Shown piece after piece: positions 60,801 to 64,000 of a stretch of 64,000 nucleotides of DNA. The first letter of the stretch is position 1; every line of letters starts with the position of its first letter. The notes below the pieces were generated by a model. The model saw nothing but the letters and a program-made list of their open reading frames with translations, ran no database searches and was not told where the DNA came from. Both the position numbers and the translations under genes were made by a program. The DNA lies in contig JBBBWG010031975.1 in assembly GCA_037176905.1 (NCBI GenBank), positions 55,301 through 119,300 on the forward strand, in the 5' to 3' direction. This DNA is from Azolla pinnata (lineage: Eukaryota > Streptophyta > Polypodiopsida > Salviniales > Salviniaceae).

Positions 60801-61691
60801 TTGGTAGACATAAATCTAGAACCTCAACCTCAGCCTCATCTTTCTATCGAGAAATTTGGGACACAAATCACTAGTGCCAACTCCTTGACCATGGACAACA
60901 ATACCCAAGTGATAATAGGTTCAGCTGTTCTTGCTTTAGAAGTGTATAATGATCGCCAAACTGAGGAGCTTAATACGTCACAATTAATAGTTGCCCAAGA
61001 AAATCCTGGACAAAATATGAAATCCATTGGAAAAAGAACATTGCAAGAAAGGCACACTTCCTTTTTCCAACAAAGACAAAATAGTAGAGCAGTTACTATT
61101 AAAACAATAAACTTAGAGTCACTTGGAACATCCTCCACAAAGGTTGTTGGGGATCCCAAGGCCAAGATTCCATACAACTTATCTAAACAGTTTGGGGTTG
61201 CCAAACCCCATGAGCCCACCGATTTTAGATTTCATATAATCTTACAACGTGAAGATCAACATGTTTCCCCAGAATCTCCTTTGGGTTTTTCCTTTCCATT
61301 ATGTGGCTTTGGAGGAGCTAAAAAGCATGATCATGTTATTCATCTTATTGGTAAACAAATAATGTTCTTCTCAAAATTCTTGGGTTTAAAACGAGTCTCA
61401 CAGATAGTCGCAAAGGCATGCCTTTCATCAGCAATCTCTTTCATACCAGAACTAGATAATGATGGAACATGTCATGTAGTTCTATCAATTGTTAATTGTG
61501 GTTTCTCAGAGTCTGGATATATTTATATTCATGATGAACAAATGTCAGAAACAAATGCACTCGTCAAAGGTCATTACCATTGGAGATTCATGAGAGATAG
61601 AATGATTTTTAATGAAGTTTTACCTTCAGAATCTGCTGATGGCAGACAAATAATAGAACCTGCTCCTAAGCTAAGGAGGATGTTTAAATGA
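60801..61691 (+). pseudogene. Second LINE frame of unclear function
   Basis: A 296-codon frame between the gag-like ORF and the endonuclease, overlapping the endonuclease start (61688) by 4 bp. I recognise no domain. The first 140 codons are polar and low in hydrophobics. The rest contains FRFHIILQRED and GGAKKHDHVIHLIGKQ. It may be the C-terminal part of ORF1 shifted in frame. Confidence 0.5.
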
Positions 61692-64000
61692 AATCCACTC
61701 AAAACTCCCGGTCAATGAAGCTTGTATCATGGAATGTTAGGAGCTTAGGGGGATCTGATGGGAAAAGGAAAAGAGGAAGAATTCTACAACATTTAAATAC
61801 GAATTTTATAGATGCTCCGTTGGATTTTATTTTTATACAAGAACATCGATTTAAGGAGATACAAATAAGAAGTTATGGATCATTATTACAAGGGGATTGA
61901 GATAATTTCTGGTCACCTGGATATGGTCGTACAGAAAATCAGGGAGGAGTTTGCATTGTTAGTAGTGGGTCATGGAGACCTTACATAGTCTGTAAGGAGA
62001 TAATAGTAGCAGGCAGGGCATAATTAATAATATTAGAAATAAACAATGTACTATGGGGATTGATAAATATATCTTCCCCGAATCAAGCTTCAGCACGTGC
62101 ACAATTTTGGGATACATTAGTATTAGTTCTTCCGGAATCAATTGAACATTGGATAGTAGGCGGGGACTTTAATATGTTAGAAGTTCCTATAGACAGAGTG
62201 GGTGGGAATGCCATTACAGTGCATGGAAGAGAATTGGCTGTGTGGGAACGTCTGGTTTTCAAACTTCGAATTTTAAATGTCTGGTACGCCTCTCATTTTT
62301 CAAGAACAAGTGGTTCCTTACAATTTTCAAGATCAAGTAGATGTAGCAATAAGGACTATATAGATTTTGAAACTACAGATATTAGGAACTCAAACATTGC
62401 AAATTAGTCCCGATTGGATAGGTTTTATTTGAGTGATTATTTTATTATCAAAGGAGGACATGTTGGTATATTAGCAGGTACCACAGTTTCAGATCATGTC
62501 CTAGTTATATTGGATATCAAGGGAAAAAAAGGAAAACAGAAAGTCAAGTTAAGGATTCCAGAATTTATGTTTAAGGACCCCCAAATCAAATTAGAGGTCC
62601 AAAGAATATGGTATGAAGGTATGTCTTCTGAGGATAATTTAGTTCAAAAGGTAGTTAAAACTCTTAGTACCATATCAAGTTTCTTTTTTAGAAAAGTTGA
62701 AAGTCTTGTCGAGAAAGAGAGGAGTCTTTGTAGATCATTAGTTGCTCTACAAAGGTTACAAGAAAGGCATCCATGGTGTAGATGGACATCTGATCGTTTA
62801 ATTTAGGTTAAAAACCATATAGTTACTATAGAAGAACAATGGGAAGAGTTTCGTTTTCACAAACACATGGCACATTGGGCTATCAATGGTGATCGATGTA
62901 CTAAATTTTTTTTTGAATCTGCCAGACCAAAACTGGCACATAGAGGTATAAGACAACTAAGAAAAGAAGATGGTTCAATGACAACCTCTTCGTCAGAAAT
63001 GAGACAGATAGCTACTCAGTTTTATCAGGATTTATTATCGGCGGAAGAGACAACACAAGAGATGCTCAACTGTAGACAAAAGATTTGGTCTACAATTCGT
63101 CCTATGGTTACTATGGAGATGAAAGATACCTTAAGACTATGTTTCATAACTAATGAGCTTTGGGTGGCTGTAAAGGCTTTACCCTTTTATAATTGTTCGG
63201 GGGAAGATGGCTCTCTGTAAGTTTTTTCTTGGAATATTGGGAAATGTTAAAAGATCCTTTATGTGTGGCTTTTCAATCGATAATAGATATTGGTGTTATG
63301 CCATCAGAGTTGGGAGAAGGATTAATTTTTTTGATACCATAAGTTGAAGGGCCTTCCGATGATATAAGGAAACGACGTCCAATTACTATTTTGTCTAAAA
63401 CATACAAAATATTAGCCAAAGTTATAAGTCTTCGTTTGCAACCCATGTTGTCCCAGCTAATCCATGTATCTCAAACTGGTTTTCTAAAAGAGCGATCAAT
63501 CCTAGATAACATTTTTACTTTTTGGGAGACCACAGTTATTGCCATAAAGTCTAAGCAAGATCTAGCAACATTATTTCTTAACTTTGAGAAAGCATATGAT
63601 AGGGTTGATTGGCATTTTCTACAAGGCACATTGTTGCACTTGGGTTTTGAATGGAATTGAGTGAAAGGGATTGCTCCCCTTTATTCATCAACAACAAGTA
63701 GAGTACTTTTGGCAGGAGAAAAGGGGCCATCCTTCCAGCTGTCGAGATCAGTTCGGCAAGGATGTCCGTTGGCCCCTTTTCTTTTTCTATTCTTTGCAGA
63801 AGCAATGAACACGTATCTATTAGCGCAAGATGTTGGCATCAAAGGTATTACTATTCCACTCACAACTAAAGAGGTTTTAGATGCAAAATTTGCAGATGAC
63901 ACTTGTCTATTCCTCAAAGGGACCAACAATAATTTAGTTAAAGCAGAACAAGCTATTCAAGAATTTTGCTTAGCATCAGGAGCCCTCATAAATTGGAATA
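61688..64000 (+). pseudogene. LINE ORF2 endonuclease-reverse transcriptase, multiple breaks
   Basis: The APE endonuclease domain occupies about 61715-62400. The RT palm follows, with motif order conserved but interrupted by stops and at least one frameshift (around 62380-62415 and 63215-63390). The thumb, RNase H and 3' end lie outside the window. Confidence 0.8.

Larger units (their letters stand above)
60034..64000 (+). mobile_element. Decayed LINE (L1-type non-LTR retrotransposon), truncated by window end
   Basis: Order and content match a plant LINE. 60034-60621 is a gag-like ORF1 with a CCHC zinc knuckle (CFVCKQIGHLAREC). A further gag-like/linker frame spans 60801-61691. From 61688 an APE-type endonuclease starts (MKLVSWNVRSLGG, FIQEHRF, IVGGDFNM). 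From about 62414 the reverse transcriptase region runs to the window end (RPITILSKTYKILAKVI, SQTGFLKERSILDN, LNFEKAYDRVDW, RQGCPLAPFLF, FADDTCLF). In-frame stops occur at 60619, about 61898, 62406, 62804 and 63658, and RT motif A reads LNFEKAYD instead of LDFEKAYD. The copy cannot be autonomous. Its 5' end is not defined. Confidence 0.88.

Overview
The window is nuclear DNA of a plant. Spliced genes have short GT-AG introns. The families present are restricted to or typical of streptophytes: class VIII myosin, PRD1, NPH3, CBSX-type CBS proteins and a tonoplast aquaporin. Telomere-type TTTAGGG words, a chromodomain Ty3/gypsy relic and a plant LINE are also present. Several features (an intronless NPH3 gene, many short tandem repeats, a TIP that fits no angiosperm subgroup cleanly) would suit an early-diverging land plant such as a bryophyte, lycophyte or fern, but that is inference and the species cannot be fixed from this sequence.

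Layout. 1-4178: AT-rich flank, a 128-bp repeat, a dense ACGTGGC cluster and a long CT-rich leader. 4179-11651 (+): 22-exon class VIII myosin whose motor ATPase loops are all degenerate. 12560-13395: degenerate AAACCCT array. 14492-16175 (+): small heat shock protein with a heat-shock-element promoter. 17023-21956 (-): PRD1-like meiotic double-strand-break gene, with six E2F-type words at 33-37 bp spacing just upstream. 24942-26078 (+): tubulin-binding cofactor C. 28760-30640 (+): BTB-NPH3 protein, followed by an array holding 15 TTCTAGAA palindromes. 31450-36560: transposon relics, a small TIR element with a 9-bp target duplication, and a 100-N gap inside a 103-bp tandem repeat. 36564-38997 (-): CBS-domain protein with huge low-complexity inserts. 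39665-40490: TTAGGG-type array. 40490-47115: gene-poor, decayed Ty3/gypsy DNA. 47116-53863 (+): GET4. 55734-57761 (+): tonoplast intrinsic protein. 60034 to the end (+): decayed LINE running off the window.

The genes do not form a pathway; they are ordinary dispersed nuclear genes. The strongest oddity is the myosin. It keeps the class VIII N-terminus, neck and tail in frame across 22 exons, yet the P-loop, switch I and switch II are all replaced, which predicts a motor unable to hydrolyse ATP. The second theme is short tandem arrays whose repeated word is a known transcription-factor site: E2F beside PRD1, heat-shock elements behind NPH3, and ACGTGGC in front of the myosin.

Gene models were built by hand from reading frames and splice signals. 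Exon borders are predictions, untranslated ends are not defined, and family names rest on recognised motifs rather than database searches.
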